DNA from: Candidatus Nanopelagicales bacterium
GTDB lineage: Bacteria; Actinomycetota; Actinomycetes; S36-B12
NCBI GenBank assembly: GCA_018401415.1
Contig: JAGYKV010000017.1
Coordinates: 329,268 to 393,267 of the forward strand
DNA: 64,000 nucleotides
Direction: 5' to 3'
The notes beneath the pieces were generated by a model, which was given only the letters and a program-made list of their open reading frames with translations, was not told where the DNA came from and searched no databases. Numbering within the stretch: position 1 is the stretch's first letter; each line of letters starts with the position of its first letter. Positions 26,005 through 35,791 of the stretch are shown here, piece after piece. The translations under genes and the position numbers were made by a program.

Positions 26005-26478
26005 GTGAACACCATGGGATTGCCCGTTGATCAATGCCGTGACGCCGCCATTTCCGTGTGCGTCAATGCGGGTGTTGATCTTGAAGATTTTTCCATTACT
26101 CGTGCGGGTCGTCGCGAAGTAGTCAGGGTGACCGTTGATCGAGACGGCGGTGTAGACCTGGATCTCATTGCTGACATCAGTAGGGAACTCTCCGAATCCC
26201 TTGACCTGATTGTCGATTCTGTGGATGCACCCTTCGTTCTCGAGGTGAGTTCACCCGGTGTTGATCGTCCCCTCACAGAACTGCGGCATTGGCGGCGAGC
26301 AATTGGTCACCTGGTGAAACTCAACACACTAGATTCCGATTCGCCACTTGAACTTCGGGTCACCGCTGCGGACAGCGAAGCCATTTCGTTGACCAATGCG
26401 GCTGGCGAAATCCGTCAAATGCCGTTGTCCCAGATACAGCATGCTGTTGTCCAAGTTGAATTCAACCGTGGGGAGTAG
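26005..26478 (+). CDS. rimP: Ribosome maturation factor RimP
   Basis: About 157-residue 30S assembly factor. The N-terminal alpha/beta domain contains VVRVTVDRDGGVDLDLIADI and VLEVSSPGVDRPLTE, the family signature; the C-terminal Sm-like barrel has LKVTAADS-type strands (ELRVTAADSEAISLTN). The start is uncertain: GTG at 26005 lies 4 nt after ACAGGA, while ATG at 26014 lies 13 nt after it. Longer in-frame starts would overlap the TSUP gene. It lies 2 nt before nusA in the conserved rimP-nusA-ylxR-infB operon. Confidence 0.92.
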   Translation: MNTMGLPVDQCRDAAISVCVNAGVDLEDFSITRAGRREVVRVTVDRDGGVDLDLIADISRELSESLDLIVDSVDAPFVLEVSSPGVDRPLTELRHWRRAIGHLVKLNTLDSDSPLELRVTAADSEAISLTNAAGEIRQMPLSQIQHAVVQVEFNRGE

Positions 26479-26480
26479 TC

Positions 26481-27527
26481 ATGGATATTGATGTCAGTGC
26501 ACTTAAGTCATTGGTTCGAGAGAAGAACCTTTCATTGGAACTCGTTGTTGAAAGTATTGAGCAGGCGTTACTTGTCGCCTATCAGCGCACCCCGGGTTCA
26601 TGCATGCAGTCACGGGTCGAACTCAACCGGAAATCCGGACATGTCACCGTGTGGGCTCGGGAGGAATTACCTCGCGAAGATCCCGAGACGCCGGCCCAGT
26701 TCGGGCCCGAATTTGACGATACTCCCGAGAATTTCGGTCGCGTAGCAGCGAGCACCGCTCGACAGGTGTTACTTGGCCGATTGCGTGAAGCCGAGGGTGA
26801 CGCCACGCTTATTGAGTTCACGGGAAGAGAGGGGGATCTTGTATCCGGAAGGGTTCAGCAGGGCTCAAACCCGCGCATGATCCGAGTGGACCTTGGCAAG
26901 ATTGAAGCGAATCTGCCACCGGAGGAACAAGCTCCCGGTGAGGTGTATGCCCACGGTGAACGAATTAAGTGTCTAGTCACAGGTGTGCGGCGTGGTTTCA
27001 AAGGCCCTGTTGTGACGGTGTCGCGCACTCACCCTGACTTGGTCAAGGCTCTTTTCTCGTTAGAAGTTCCTGAGATTGCCGATGGCACGGTTGAGATCAC
27101 CGCCATTGCTCGAGAAGCCGGGCATCGGTCGAAAATTGCTGTTCGCTCACATAAACCCGATGTCAATGCAAAGGGTTCATGTATTGGTCCACTGGGTCAA
27201 CGCGTTCGTCAGGTCATGAGTGAGTTGGGCGGCGAGAAGATTGATATTGTCGACCACAGTGACGATCCAGCAAATATGATCGCTCAGGCTTTGTCCCCGG
27301 CGAAGGTGTCGTCGGTGACGATTGTCGATTTAGCAACCCGCAGTGCCCGGGTCGTTGTTCCCGATTACCAACTCTCATTGGCGATCGGGCGCGAAGGCCA
27401 AAATGCGCGACTGGCCGCTCGCCTCACCGGGTGGCGAATCGACATTCGATCCGATGCTCAGGCAATGGCAGCAAGTGATCAACCGCGGCCCACCGTTCTG
27501 GATTCGCCACCGTCAGAGCATGGGTAA
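26481..27527 (+). CDS. nusA: Transcription termination/antitermination protein NusA
   Basis: 348-residue RNA polymerase-associated factor. In order it has an N-terminal polymerase-binding domain (MDIDVSALKSLVREKN), an S1 domain around residues 110-185 (GDLVSGRVQQGSNPRMIRVD), KH1 (AVRSHKPDVNAKGSCIGPLG) and KH2 (PDYQLSLAIGREGQNARLAA). Like other actinobacterial NusA proteins it lacks the C-terminal acidic repeats of E. coli. GGGGAG precedes the ATG. It overlaps ylxR by 8 nt. Confidence 0.96.
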   Translation: MDIDVSALKSLVREKNLSLELVVESIEQALLVAYQRTPGSCMQSRVELNRKSGHVTVWAREELPREDPETPAQFGPEFDDTPENFGRVAASTARQVLLGRLREAEGDATLIEFTGREGDLVSGRVQQGSNPRMIRVDLGKIEANLPPEEQAPGEVYAHGERIKCLVTGVRRGFKGPVVTVSRTHPDLVKALFSLEVPEIADGTVEITAIAREAGHRSKIAVRSHKPDVNAKGSCIGPLGQRVRQVMSELGGEKIDIVDHSDDPANMIAQALSPAKVSSVTIVDLATRSARVVVPDYQLSLAIGREGQNARLAARLTGWRIDIRSDAQAMAASDQPRPTVLDSPPSEHG

Positions 27528-27810
27528 ATCAGCCGCTGCCCGAAAACCCCACCTCAGGACATGTATCGGGTGCAGGCAGCGTGCGCCCTCCTGTCAGCTC
27601 ATTCGGTTCGTTCCGAGCCCCCAAGGGGACGGAATTTTAATGGATGCCCAGAGGGCTTTGCCAGGTCGTGGGGCCTACGCCCACGCCAACCAAGCCTGCC
27701 TTTCCCAGGCCCGCCAGAGGGTCCAAGCGAGCCTTCGACTTACTCATCCGGTAGATTTGGACGGCGTTGGTGTTGTATTGCTGTCAGCACTTGACCGAAT
27801 AACCACCTAG
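27520..27810 (+). CDS. ylxR: YlxR-family RNA-binding protein (RnpM-like)
   Basis: 96-residue member of DUF448/YlxR. It shows the diagnostic RTCIGCRQRAPSCQLIRF and LPGRGAYAH segments. In Bacillus the homologue (RnpM) modulates RNase P; it is encoded between nusA and infB in most Gram-positive bacteria, as here. The ATG giving MGKSAAARKPHLRTC is chosen because longer in-frame ORFs would lie entirely inside nusA. It overlaps the nusA stop by 8 nt. Confidence 0.9.
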   Translation: MGKSAAARKPHLRTCIGCRQRAPSCQLIRFVPSPQGDGILMDAQRALPGRGAYAHANQACLSQARQRVQASLRLTHPVDLDGVGVVLLSALDRITT

Positions 27811-27841
27811 TGTCCTATCAAAGTCCACCGTAAGGATCATC

Positions 27842-27944
27842 GTGAATAAGAAAATGACTACCTCCTCATGAGGTACTTCACATGAGCGTGCAGGCATGAA
27901 AGTGCATCGCGTTCAGTAACGGTTCGGACGAAGGCGCCCGAACC
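27842..27944 (+). promoter_or_regulatory. infB leader with a mini-ORF and two hairpins
   Basis: The 148-nt gap before infB holds a 9-codon mini-ORF (GTG at 27842, peptide MNKKMTTSS) preceded by AAGGA at good spacing. A hairpin TACCTC-CTCAT-GAGGTA (27859-27875) overlaps its stop codon. A second perfect hairpin has arms GGTTCGG (27921-27927) and CCGAACC (27938-27944) and ends 5 nt before the infB ribosome-binding site. Further two- to seven-codon ORFs start at ATGs near 27882 and 27896. The arrangement looks like a translational or attenuation leader; function unproven. Confidence 0.4.
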
Positions 27945-27958
27945 AAGACAGGAGAGTT

Positions 27959-30751
27959 GTGTCAAAAGTTCGGGTTTATGAACTCGCAAAAGAGCTTGGC
28001 TATGACAGTAAGACAGTCTTAGCCAAGCTTCAGGACATGGGCGAATTTGTGCGCTCCGCTTCCTCGACAATCGAGCCCCCCGTGGCTCGACGTCTCAAAG
28101 AGGCCTTACCCCCCGCAGATGCGAAACCGGCCAAGAAAACTGCGAAGAAGGCGGTGAAGAAGTCCGCGGCACCTGAGGTCGCAGAACCAGCCTTGCAAGA
28201 GTCACCACATGTGGCGGGTGCCGGCGGATCTACAGATGAAGGCGTGCCCATCACCCAAGTACCCGTCACTGAAGTAACTGCTCGGGCCACAATGTCAACT
28301 CCGGCGGCAGATCTTCCGAAAGCGGCTGCGGCACCAGCAGCTCCTGCGACTCCCGCTGCGGCACCTGCTCCGAAGTCAGGTCCGACTCCAGCAGGACCCC
28401 GGCCCGCAGCCAGACCAGCACCAAAACCAGGTGTACCGCGTCCGGGTAATAATCCTTTTGGCGGAAGTACCGGCATGGCACGTCCGGCTCCGCGTCCGGG
28501 CAATAATCCATTTGGGTCACCGGCAACTGATCGTCCCGCAGCCACCCGGCCCGGGGGCGTTGTGGGCGCACCGCGTCCCAGCCCCGGAAGCATGCCGTCG
28601 TCACGGATGAGGCCGGGTACTGGCGCACCAGGTGCACCCGCGGGCACACCTGGGCGGAGTCGTCCTGGTGGATTCGGCTCACCCGATCGCCAACGGCCAG
28701 GTGGTCGTCCCGGCGGAACACCATTCACTCCCGGTGGCGCACCCGGTGGCGCACCCGGTGGGCCCGGTGGAGCACCAGGTGGCGGCCGTGGAGGCACGGG
28801 TTCTCGCTCAGGCGGTCGCGGCAGTACGGCAGGAGCATTTGGTCGTCCTGGGGGAAAACCATCACGTGGGCGGAAGTCCAAGCGCGCCAAGCGCCAGGAA
28901 TTCGACAATATGGAAGCACCGTCCATGGGAGGTGTCCGGCTACCTCGCGGAAACGGCGATGTTGTGCGGTTATCCCGCGGTGCAAGTTTGACTGACTTCG
29001 CAGAAAAAATCGACGCTTCATCGGCCGACTTGGTCAAGGTTTTGATTGGTCTTGGTGAGATGGTGACAGCCACCCAATCCATTGACGATGACACCCTCAA
29101 GTTACTGGGCACGGAACTGAATTTCTCCGTGCAGGTTGTGTCACCCGAAGATGAAGATCGTGAGCTTCTGGAAACCTTTGATTTGGAATTCGGCGAAGAC
29201 GAAGGCGGATCGGCGGATCTTCTGGCGCGGCCTCCGGTGGTAACCGTTATGGGTCACGTAGATCACGGGAAAACGCGACTCCTTGATGCGATTCGCAAGA
29301 CAAATGTGATTTCGGGTGAGGCTGGGGGAATAACCCAGCACATTGGCGCCTATCAAGTGCTGGCCCGCACTCCCGATGGTGAGAGAGCAATAACATTTAT
29401 TGACACGCCTGGCCACGAAGCTTTCACGGCCATGCGGGCCCGCGGTGCGGAGGCTACCGATATTGCAATTCTCGTGGTGGCGGCCGACGATGGCGTAAAA
29501 CCTCAAACAATTGAGGCGCTCAACCATGCACAGGCTGCGGGGGTGCCAATCGTTGTTGCAGTGAATAAGATCGATAAAGAAGGAGCCGACCCAACGAAGG
29601 TGCGCGGCCAGTTGACCGAATACGGATTGGTTGCTGAGGATTTCGGTGGCGACACGATGTTCGTCGACGTGTCTGCCAAGACTGATATCGGCATGGAGGC
29701 ACTTCTCGAAGCCGTTCTGTTGACAGCCGATGCGGCACTTGATCTTCGGGCCAATCCTGATCAAGATGCTCAGGGCATTGCCATCGAGGCGCACTTGGAT
29801 CGCGGTCGTGGGCCGGTAGCAACGGTGCTGGTTCAGCGTGGAACATTGCGGCCAGGAGACTCTATCGTGGCCGGCGATGCCTTCGGGCGTGTTCGTGCCA
29901 TGCTCGATGACGCGGGTAATCCGGTGGCTGAGGCGGGGCCATCGGCGCCCGTTCAAGTCTTGGGTTTGACGTCAGTACCCAATGCTGGCGATAGTTTCCT
30001 CGTTGTATCAGAGGATCGCATTGCGCGTCAGATCGCTCAGACCAGACAGGCTCGCGAACGGAATGCTCTTCTCGCTAAGAATCGTGTCAAGAGATCCCTC
30101 GAGGACTTCCTAGAGTCGATTGAACGCGGTGAAGTCTCTGAATTGACCCTGATTATCAAGGGCGATGTCTCGGGTTCGGTGGAAGCTCTCGAGGATGCTC
30201 TTTTAAAGATTGATATTGGAAAGGAAGTTTCACTCCGCGTTATTCACCGTGGAGTGGGCGCAATCACACAAAACGATGTGACCCTGGCTAGTGCATCTAA
30301 AGCCATCATTATCGGGTTCAATGTTCGGCCCGAGGGCAAGGTTGCAGAGTTCGCATCCAAAGAGGGTGTCGATGTTCGGTATTACAGTGTGATCTACCAA
30401 GCTATTGACGAAATCGAAGCCGCCTTGAAGGGGATGCTGAAACCGGAGTACGAAGAAGTGCAACTAGGCACGGCCGAGGTTCGCGATGTATTCAAGTCAT
30501 CCAAATTTGGAACTATTGCAGGCTGCCTCATTCGCAGTGGGGAAGTCAAGCGCAATACAAAAGCACGACTTGTTCGAGACGGAGTTGTTGTAGCTGAGAG
30601 CCTCAGTATCGCATCCCTTCGGCGCTTTAAAGACGATGTAACTGAGGTCCGTGAGGGTTTCGAGTGCGGTATTAATCTTGGTTCCTACCAAGACGTCAAG
30701 GTCGACGATGTCATTGAAACTTTTGAAATGCGTGAGATTCCACGTAAGTAG
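27959..30751 (+). CDS. infB: Translation initiation factor IF-2
   Basis: 930-residue GTPase placing fMet-tRNA on the ribosome. The N-terminus has an IF2-N domain ([18 protein letters not shown]). About 270 residues of Ala/Pro/Gly/Arg-rich linker follow, with a duplicated RPGNNPFG block and GAPGGAPGG runs, then a second IF2-N domain. The G domain starts near residue 432 with GHVDHGKT, then DTPGHEAF and NKID. The EF-Tu-like and C-terminal fMet-tRNA-binding domains complete it. GTG start with AGGAG close upstream (about 4 nt). The linker length and composition are normal for actinobacteria. Confidence 0.97.
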   Translation: MSKVRVYELAKELGYDSKTVLAKLQDMGEFVRSASSTIEPPVARRLKEALPPADAKPAKKTAKKAVKKSAAPEVAEPALQESPHVAGAGGSTDEGVPITQVPVTEVTARATMSTPAADLPKAAAAPAAPATPAAAPAPKSGPTPAGPRPAARPAPKPGVPRPGNNPFGGSTGMARPAPRPGNNPFGSPATDRPAATRPGGVVGAPRPSPGSMPSSRMRPGTGAPGAPAGTPGRSRPGGFGSPDRQRPGGRPGGTPFTPGGAPGGAPGGPGGAPGGGRGGTGSRSGGRGSTAGAFGRPGGKPSRGRKSKRAKRQEFDNMEAPSMGGVRLPRGNGDVVRLSRGASLTDFAEKIDASSADLVKVLIGLGEMVTATQSIDDDTLKLLGTELNFSVQVVSPEDEDRELLETFDLEFGEDEGGSADLLARPPVVTVMGHVDHGKTRLLDAIRKTNVISGEAGGITQHIGAYQVLARTPDGERAITFIDTPGHEAFTAMRARGAEATDIAILVVAADDGVKPQTIEALNHAQAAGVPIVVAVNKIDKEGADPTKVRGQLTEYGLVAEDFGGDTMFVDVSAKTDIGMEALLEAVLLTADAALDLRANPDQDAQGIAIEAHLDRGRGPVATVLVQRGTLRPGDSIVAGDAFGRVRAMLDDAGNPVAEAGPSAPVQVLGLTSVPNAGDSFLVVSEDRIARQIAQTRQARERNALLAKNRVKRSLEDFLESIERGEVSELTLIIKGDVSGSVEALEDALLKIDIGKEVSLRVIHRGVGAITQNDVTLASASKAIIIGFNVRPEGKVAEFASKEGVDVRYYSVIYQAIDEIEAALKGMLKPEYEEVQLGTAEVRDVFKSSKFGTIAGCLIRSGEVKRNTKARLVRDGVVVAESLSIASLRRFKDDVTEVREGFECGINLGSYQDVKVDDVIETFEMREIPRK
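28733..28790 (+). repeat. Short tandem repeats in the infB linker
   Basis: Two perfect 12-nt copies of GGTGGCGCACCC are followed by degenerate copies, encoding Gly-Gly-Ala-Pro. They lie within the low-complexity linker of IF-2 and probably arose by slippage. Confidence 0.7.
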
Positions 30752-30766
30752 AGATAGGACGAATCC

Positions 30767-31180
30767 ATGGGGAGTGAAGCGCGAGCGCGTAAACTTGCCG
30801 ATCGCATCAAGGTGATCGTGGCGCAGACACTGGAGCATCGAGTGAAAGACCCTCGTTTGGGGTTTATCACGATTACCGATGTCCGGTTGACTCCAGATCT
30901 TCGCGATGCTTCGGTTTTTTACACCGTGTATGGCTCCGACCTTGATCGGGAATTAACGGCGGCAGCCCTCGCGTCAAGTAAGGGCATGCTGCGTACCGAA
31001 GTCGGCAAGGGAACAGGTGTCAAGTTCACACCCACATTGGAATTCGTTCTGGATGCCATCCCTGAAAATGCGGCTCACGTTGAAGACCTTTTGAGGGTTG
31101 CCGCGGAAAACGACGCCCGAGTGCACGAGCAGGCGGAGAAGGCCAACTACGCGGGCGAATCAAATCCATATCGCGAATGA
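30767..31180 (+). CDS. rbfA: Ribosome-binding factor A
   Basis: 137-residue KH-like 30S maturation factor. Family hallmarks are the start RARKLADRIKVIVAQTLEH, VKDPRLGFITITDVRLTPDL and the C-terminal VKFTPTLEFVLDAIPENAAHVEDLL. It is 15 nt after infB and overlaps truB by 4 nt (ATGA), consistent with the conserved infB-rbfA-truB operon. ATG with AGATAGGA upstream. Confidence 0.95.
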   Translation: MGSEARARKLADRIKVIVAQTLEHRVKDPRLGFITITDVRLTPDLRDASVFYTVYGSDLDRELTAAALASSKGMLRTEVGKGTGVKFTPTLEFVLDAIPENAAHVEDLLRVAAENDARVHEQAEKANYAGESNPYRE

Positions 31181-32070
31181 CAATGAGCGGGATACTTGTA
31201 GTTGACAAGCCGAGTGGCATGACTTCGCACGATGTCGTTGCGAGAGTTCGTCGGGTTTTCAATACAAGAAAAGTTGGCCACGCAGGAACACTCGATCCGC
31301 TGGCGACGGGTGTTCTCATTATTGGCATCAACCATGCCACCCGCATGCTAGGACATCTGGCGTTGTCCGCAAAGCGATATCAGGCCACCATCCGGTTGGG
31401 GGCATCAACCAGCACAGATGATTCAGAGGGTGAATTGTCAGCAGTGACCGACACCGGTCTCCTATCAGACGGCTTGATCGCGCGGGCTCTTGTCAACCAG
31501 ACTGGTGTGATCGATCAGGTTCCCAGTTCAGTGAGCGCCATAAGAGTGAATGGCCGTCGGGCCCACGAATTAGTACGCTCAGGAGAACCCGTGGAACTTA
31601 CTGCTCGCGCCGTGGAGGTGCGATCTATCCAGGTAGTTCACATTGAGCGAGAGAAGCCTTATACCAACATTGACATTGTCGTGGAATGTTCATCGGGAAC
31701 GTTTGTGCGGGCGATTGCACGTGACCTCGGCGTTGAACTTGGCGTCGGGGGACACCTTGTGGCATTGAGGAGGATTTCTTCTGGCCCATTTGATCTCGAG
31801 CATTCGGTAACTTTGTCTGACCTTGATCTGAGTGAGTCTCCTTCCGATCGAATGTACTCCATGGGACAGGCTGCTGAACTGGTATGGCCCTGCTTCAGGG
31901 TCAACAACGAGCTCCGGGAAAAGATCAGCAAAGGTCAACGAATTTCAAGCGCGGAGCTACCCGACCATGACACTTTGGCACTCTTAGACGCCGACGGTGG
32001 ATTGCTTGCCTTAGTGAGTAATGGAGCCCAGGGCATGAAATACCGCGCTGTGTTTATAGGCGTGTCATGA
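31177..32070 (+). CDS. truB: tRNA pseudouridine(55) synthase
   Basis: 297-residue enzyme making pseudouridine-55 in the tRNA T-loop. It starts GILVVDKPSGMTSHDVVARV and has the catalytic Asp in KVGHAGTLDPLATGVL, the KRYQATIRLGASTSTDD segment and GTFVRAIARDLGVELGVG. An ATG at 31177 overlaps the rbfA stop (ATGA); a second ATG two codons later is equally possible. A C-terminal extension of about 80 residues replaces a full PUA domain. It overlaps ribF by 4 nt. Confidence 0.95.
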   Translation: MTMSGILVVDKPSGMTSHDVVARVRRVFNTRKVGHAGTLDPLATGVLIIGINHATRMLGHLALSAKRYQATIRLGASTSTDDSEGELSAVTDTGLLSDGLIARALVNQTGVIDQVPSSVSAIRVNGRRAHELVRSGEPVELTARAVEVRSIQVVHIEREKPYTNIDIVVECSSGTFVRAIARDLGVELGVGGHLVALRRISSGPFDLEHSVTLSDLDLSESPSDRMYSMGQAAELVWPCFRVNNELREKISKGQRISSAELPDHDTLALLDADGGLLALVSNGAQGMKYRAVFIGVS

Positions 32071-32984
32071 GTGCATATTCTTGGGGCGTGAATGCAATGC
32101 GTCCGGTGGCTTGTATCGGGGTATTTGACGGTGTACACACTGGACACCAGCACGTGATAGCCCAAGGTCGACTGATCGCACAACAGGATTCACGTGAACT
32201 CATTGCGGTTACGTTTGATCCGCATCCCATGCGAGTTGTCCAACCTGACCGCGCCCCAGAGATGATTGGGACACTGGAACAGCGCAAAGCTCAGTTGCTA
32301 GATTCGGGCGTGGATCGAGTGCACGTCATCAATTTCACTTCAGAGGTGAGCGAGCAGTCAAGTGAAGAGTTCGTTCAACAAACACTGGTAGAGGAACTCA
32401 ATGTTGGTTCCGTGGTTGTGGGAAGTAATTTCACATTTGGGCATCGAGCCAGGGGCACCGTTGACACGCTGCGTGATTTAGGAGACAAATTCTCATTTTC
32501 CGTGACAGAAGTCGATCTGTCGGGGGAATCCTCTCCGGTTTCTTCAAGTCGAATTCGTGCTCACCTTCGGGCGGGGGAAATATCGCAGGCTCAGGAGCTC
32601 CTGGGTCACCCCTTCACCATGGCAGGGGAAGTTGTCTACGGAGACCAGCGTGGTCGGCAACTCGGTTATCCCACCGCAAACCTCAATTGGGATACCAGCC
32701 AATATCTCGTCATTCCAGCAGAAGGGGTCTATGCCGGCTTTGTGCACCACGGGGGAACCAAGGACCCGGCGGCAATTTCTGTGGGGACCAATCCCCAATT
32801 CGAAGGATTTGAGCGGCGAATTGAGGCCTATATCTTGGATCGGACGGATTGTGACCTCTACGGTCAGGAGGTTGAATTTGAATTCACGAAGTTTTTGCGA
32901 GGACAAAAGGTTTTCGGCGACCTCGATGGCTACTTGGCTCAGATGGCAATCGACGTACAATCTGCCCGCGAGTTGGTCTGCTAG
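32067..32984 (+). CDS. ribF: Bifunctional riboflavin kinase/FAD synthetase
   Basis: 305-residue enzyme making FMN and FAD. The N-terminal adenylyltransferase domain has IGVFDGVHTGHQHVIAQ and a downstream SSSRIRAHLRAGE. The C-terminal flavokinase domain has VVYGDQRGRQLGYPTANL and VSVGTNPQFEG-like (AISVGTNPQFEGFERRIEAY). ATG overlaps the truB stop (ATGA). Several flavin enzymes (ThyX, the DAO oxidase, possibly the LLM protein) are encoded in the same window. Confidence 0.95.
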   Translation: MSAYSWGVNAMRPVACIGVFDGVHTGHQHVIAQGRLIAQQDSRELIAVTFDPHPMRVVQPDRAPEMIGTLEQRKAQLLDSGVDRVHVINFTSEVSEQSSEEFVQQTLVEELNVGSVVVGSNFTFGHRARGTVDTLRDLGDKFSFSVTEVDLSGESSPVSSSRIRAHLRAGEISQAQELLGHPFTMAGEVVYGDQRGRQLGYPTANLNWDTSQYLVIPAEGVYAGFVHHGGTKDPAAISVGTNPQFEGFERRIEAYILDRTDCDLYGQEVEFEFTKFLRGQKVFGDLDGYLAQMAIDVQSARELVC

Positions 32985-33099
32985 ATGCCTGCCTGACTCC
33001 GACTGGTAGCCTTGACGAATCGACGGTTTGGCGGCGTAGGAATATTGCTGCTGAATTCGTGACAAACACACTGCGTGCTGGCACGCCCGAAAGGATTAC

Positions 33100-33369
33100 A
33101 TGTCTCTGGACACCGCAACAAAGCAGTCGATTATCGATGAATATGGCACCAAACCCGGTGACACGGGCTCGCCCGAGGTTCAAATCGCGATGCTGAGTCG
33201 TCGAATTGACGATCTCACCTCCCACCTGAAGACTCATAAGCACGACCATCACAGTCGTCGGGGCCTTCTCATTTTGGTAGGTCAGCGTCGTCGCCTTTTG
33301 AATTACCTGACCAAGACCGACATTAATCGATACCGCTCAATAATTGAGCGTCTCGGGTTGCGCCGATAA
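33100..33369 (+). CDS. rpsO: 30S ribosomal protein S15
   Basis: 89-residue ribosomal protein with the family pattern [36 protein letters not shown] and RRRLLNYL. It binds the 16S rRNA central domain. GAAAGGA lies before the ATG. The rpsO-pnp order is conserved across bacteria; here 227 nt separate S15 from PNPase. Confidence 0.97.
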   Translation: MSLDTATKQSIIDEYGTKPGDTGSPEVQIAMLSRRIDDLTSHLKTHKHDHHSRRGLLILVGQRRRLLNYLTKTDINRYRSIIERLGLRR

Positions 33370-33596
33370 ATCGTCGAGTGGCTCGTTGGTTGCTGACGGA
33401 CGGCTCACTCACATCTGTTTTGGCTCAGCAAGACTGGGCCGGGACATCCCCATTGAAATAAGAAATATTGATGCATAAAGTGGCAAACCACGGAAGTCGG
33501 TCCTCGGTAGTGATTCTCGGGACATGACCCGCGAATCTCGATCGAAGACCGCCGATGACGTGGACCACGAGGGCATCCTTACTGAAGGAGGCACCC
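33370..33596 (+). promoter_or_regulatory. rpsO-pnp intergenic region
   Basis: 227 nt without a convincing gene. In other bacteria this interval carries the pnp promoter and the hairpin through which PNPase and an endonuclease autoregulate pnp. Here I see only a short imperfect inverted repeat just after rpsO (GAGTG/CACTC) and the strong pnp ribosome-binding site GAAGGAGG at 33584-33591. No promoter could be assigned with confidence. Confidence 0.35.
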
Positions 33597-35786
33597 ATGG
33601 AGGGTTCCATACACACGGCTACCGCCGTAATTGATAACGGATCATTCGGTTCGCGCACCGTGAGATTTGAAACAGGACGATTCGCGCGGCAGGCCGCGGG
33701 CTCCGTTTGCGCCTATCTCGACGATGAAACAATGCTGCTGAGCGCGACCACTGCGGGCAAGCAGCCGAAAGATCAATTTGATTTCTTTCCACTTACCGTC
33801 GATGTCGAAGAACGCATGTACTCGGTCGGCCGAATTCCTGGTTCATTCTTCCGTCGCGAAGGTCGCCCAACGGAAGATGCCATCTTGACCTGCCGGCTAA
33901 TCGACCGCCCGTTGCGACCCACATTTAAAAAAGGGCTACGCAATGAAGTTCAAGTTGTGGTGACAGTAATGTCCCTCAATCCTAAAGATCTTTACGATGT
34001 GCTGGCAATAAATGCGGCATCCGCATCGACCCAACTGAGTGGACTGCCATTTAGTGGGCCGATTGGGGGTGTTCGCGTCGCACTTATCCGTGGCCAGTGG
34101 GTGGCATTTCCTACACATGATCAACTTGCTGAAGCTGTTTTTGACATGGTTGTTGCTGGTCGTATCGCTGGCGACGACGTTGCAATCATGATGGTGGAGG
34201 CTGAGGCCACTGAACGCACAATTGAATTGATAGCAGGAGGGGCCACTGCGCCGACTGAAGAAGTTGTTGCAGAAGGCCTCGAGGCTTCAAAGAAGTACAT
34301 CAAGGCATTGTGTGTGGCTCAGTCCGAACTTGCAGCAGCTGCGGCGAAGCCGGTTGCCGATTTCCCGGTATTTCTCGAGTACCAGGATGATGCTTATGAA
34401 GCCGTGGACAAGGTTGCGGGAAGTGCGGTCACTCAAGCACTAACAATTTTGTCAAAGGCGGAGCGTGAAGATCGTCTTGATCAGATCAAGGCCGATGTCA
34501 TGGCCTCGCTCGGTTCGCAGTTTGAAGGGCGGGAAAAGGAACTGAGTGCCGCACTTCGATCGGTGACCAAAAATGCTGTTCGTCAACGAGTGTTGACCGA
34601 AGGTATCCGAATTGACGGACGGAAATTAGCCGATATTCGTACGCTGTCCGCCGAAGTCGAAGTAATTCCAAGAGTGCATGGCTCGGCGCTTTTTGAGCGT
34701 GGTGAAACTCAAATCCTTGGAGTGACAACACTTAATATGCTGCGCATGGAGCAGCAACTCGACACACTCAATCCGGATAACCGCAAGCGATACATGCATA
34801 ATTACAACTTCCCGCCGTACAGCACGGGGGAGACCGGGCGGGTGGGCTCACCGAAGCGTCGCGAAATCGGCCATGGCGCACTGGCGGAGCGGGCGCTGGT
34901 TCCCGTTCTTCCGACACGTGAAGAATTTCCTTATGCGATTCGGCAAGTTTCTGAAGCACTGGGTTCAAATGGATCCACCTCCATGGGTTCGGTGTGCGCA
35001 TCGACCATGTCACTGCTCAATGCGGGTGTGCCATTGAAGGCACCGGTAGCAGGTATAGCCATGGGACTTATCTCGGGTGTCGTTGATGGCAAAGAGAAGT
35101 TCGTGGCTTTGACCGACATCCTCGGCGCAGAAGATGCATTTGGCGACATGGATTTCAAGGTTGCCGGAACGCGCGATTTCGTTACAGCGTTACAGCTGGA
35201 TACAAAACTAGATGGAATCCCTGCAGCTGTTCTCGCTGGAGCCTTGACACAAGCGCGCGATGCCCGTTTGACAATTCTCGATGTCATGACCGAGGCAATT
35301 GATGCACCCGATGAAATGGCTGCGACGGCTCCACGAGTGATTTCAGTCAAGGTGCCCATAGATAAAATAGGCGAAGTTATTGGACCCAAAGGCAAGATCA
35401 TTAATCAGATTCAGGAAGAAACTGGAGCTGACATCAGCATCGAAGACGATGGCACGATTTACATTGGTGCAACCGATGGTCCTTCCGCTGAGGCTGCTCG
35501 CAATGCCATCAATCAGATCGCGAATCCGACCATGCCTGAAGTGGGAGAGCGCTATTTGGGTACCGTGGTGAAGACCACCACATTTGGTGCTTTCATCTCG
35601 CTGGTTCCTGGCCGCGATGGCTTATTGCACATTTCCGAAGTGAAGAAGTTGGCGGGCAAAGGTCGTATCGAGAATGTCGAGGAAGTCCTCAAAGTGGGTG
35701 ACAAACTTCAAGTTGAGATCAAGGAAATTGATCAGCGCGGGAAGTTGTCCCTTATTACGGTTCCGGCTGAAGAATCGGCGCAATAG
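33597..35786 (+). CDS. pnp: Polyribonucleotide nucleotidyltransferase (PNPase)
   Basis: 729-residue 3'-5' phosphorolytic exoribonuclease. Two RNase PH domains are visible, the first with [20 protein letters not shown] and the second with [14 protein letters not shown] and [23 protein letters not shown] domain follows ([19 protein letters not shown]), then an S1 domain ([20 protein letters not shown]). The ATG is fixed by GAAGGAGG 5-6 nt upstream; a longer in-frame ORF begins in non-conserved sequence. Length is typical for the actinobacterial form. Confidence 0.97.
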   Translation: MEGSIHTATAVIDNGSFGSRTVRFETGRFARQAAGSVCAYLDDETMLLSATTAGKQPKDQFDFFPLTVDVEERMYSVGRIPGSFFRREGRPTEDAILTCRLIDRPLRPTFKKGLRNEVQVVVTVMSLNPKDLYDVLAINAASASTQLSGLPFSGPIGGVRVALIRGQWVAFPTHDQLAEAVFDMVVAGRIAGDDVAIMMVEAEATERTIELIAGGATAPTEEVVAEGLEASKKYIKALCVAQSELAAAAAKPVADFPVFLEYQDDAYEAVDKVAGSAVTQALTILSKAEREDRLDQIKADVMASLGSQFEGREKELSAALRSVTKNAVRQRVLTEGIRIDGRKLADIRTLSAEVEVIPRVHGSALFERGETQILGVTTLNMLRMEQQLDTLNPDNRKRYMHNYNFPPYSTGETGRVGSPKRREIGHGALAERALVPVLPTREEFPYAIRQVSEALGSNGSTSMGSVCASTMSLLNAGVPLKAPVAGIAMGLISGVVDGKEKFVALTDILGAEDAFGDMDFKVAGTRDFVTALQLDTKLDGIPAAVLAGALTQARDARLTILDVMTEAIDAPDEMAATAPRVISVKVPIDKIGEVIGPKGKIINQIQEETGADISIEDDGTIYIGATDGPSAEAARNAINQIANPTMPEVGERYLGTVVKTTTFGAFISLVPGRDGLLHISEVKKLAGKGRIENVEEVLKVGDKLQVEIKEIDQRGKLSLITVPAEESAQ

Positions 35787-35791
35787 TCACA

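Noticed and set aside
28030-29112. 360-codon minus-strand open frame opposite infB, rich in Pro, Gly and Arg
   Set aside because: It is the complement of the low-complexity, G+C-rich IF-2 linker, where stop codons are rare on both strands; it has no recognisable domain or ribosome-binding site.
29141-29956. 271-codon minus-strand open frame opposite the infB G domain
   Set aside because: Entirely antisense to highly conserved GTPase motifs; the composition is unlike a protein (many His, Cys and Arg).
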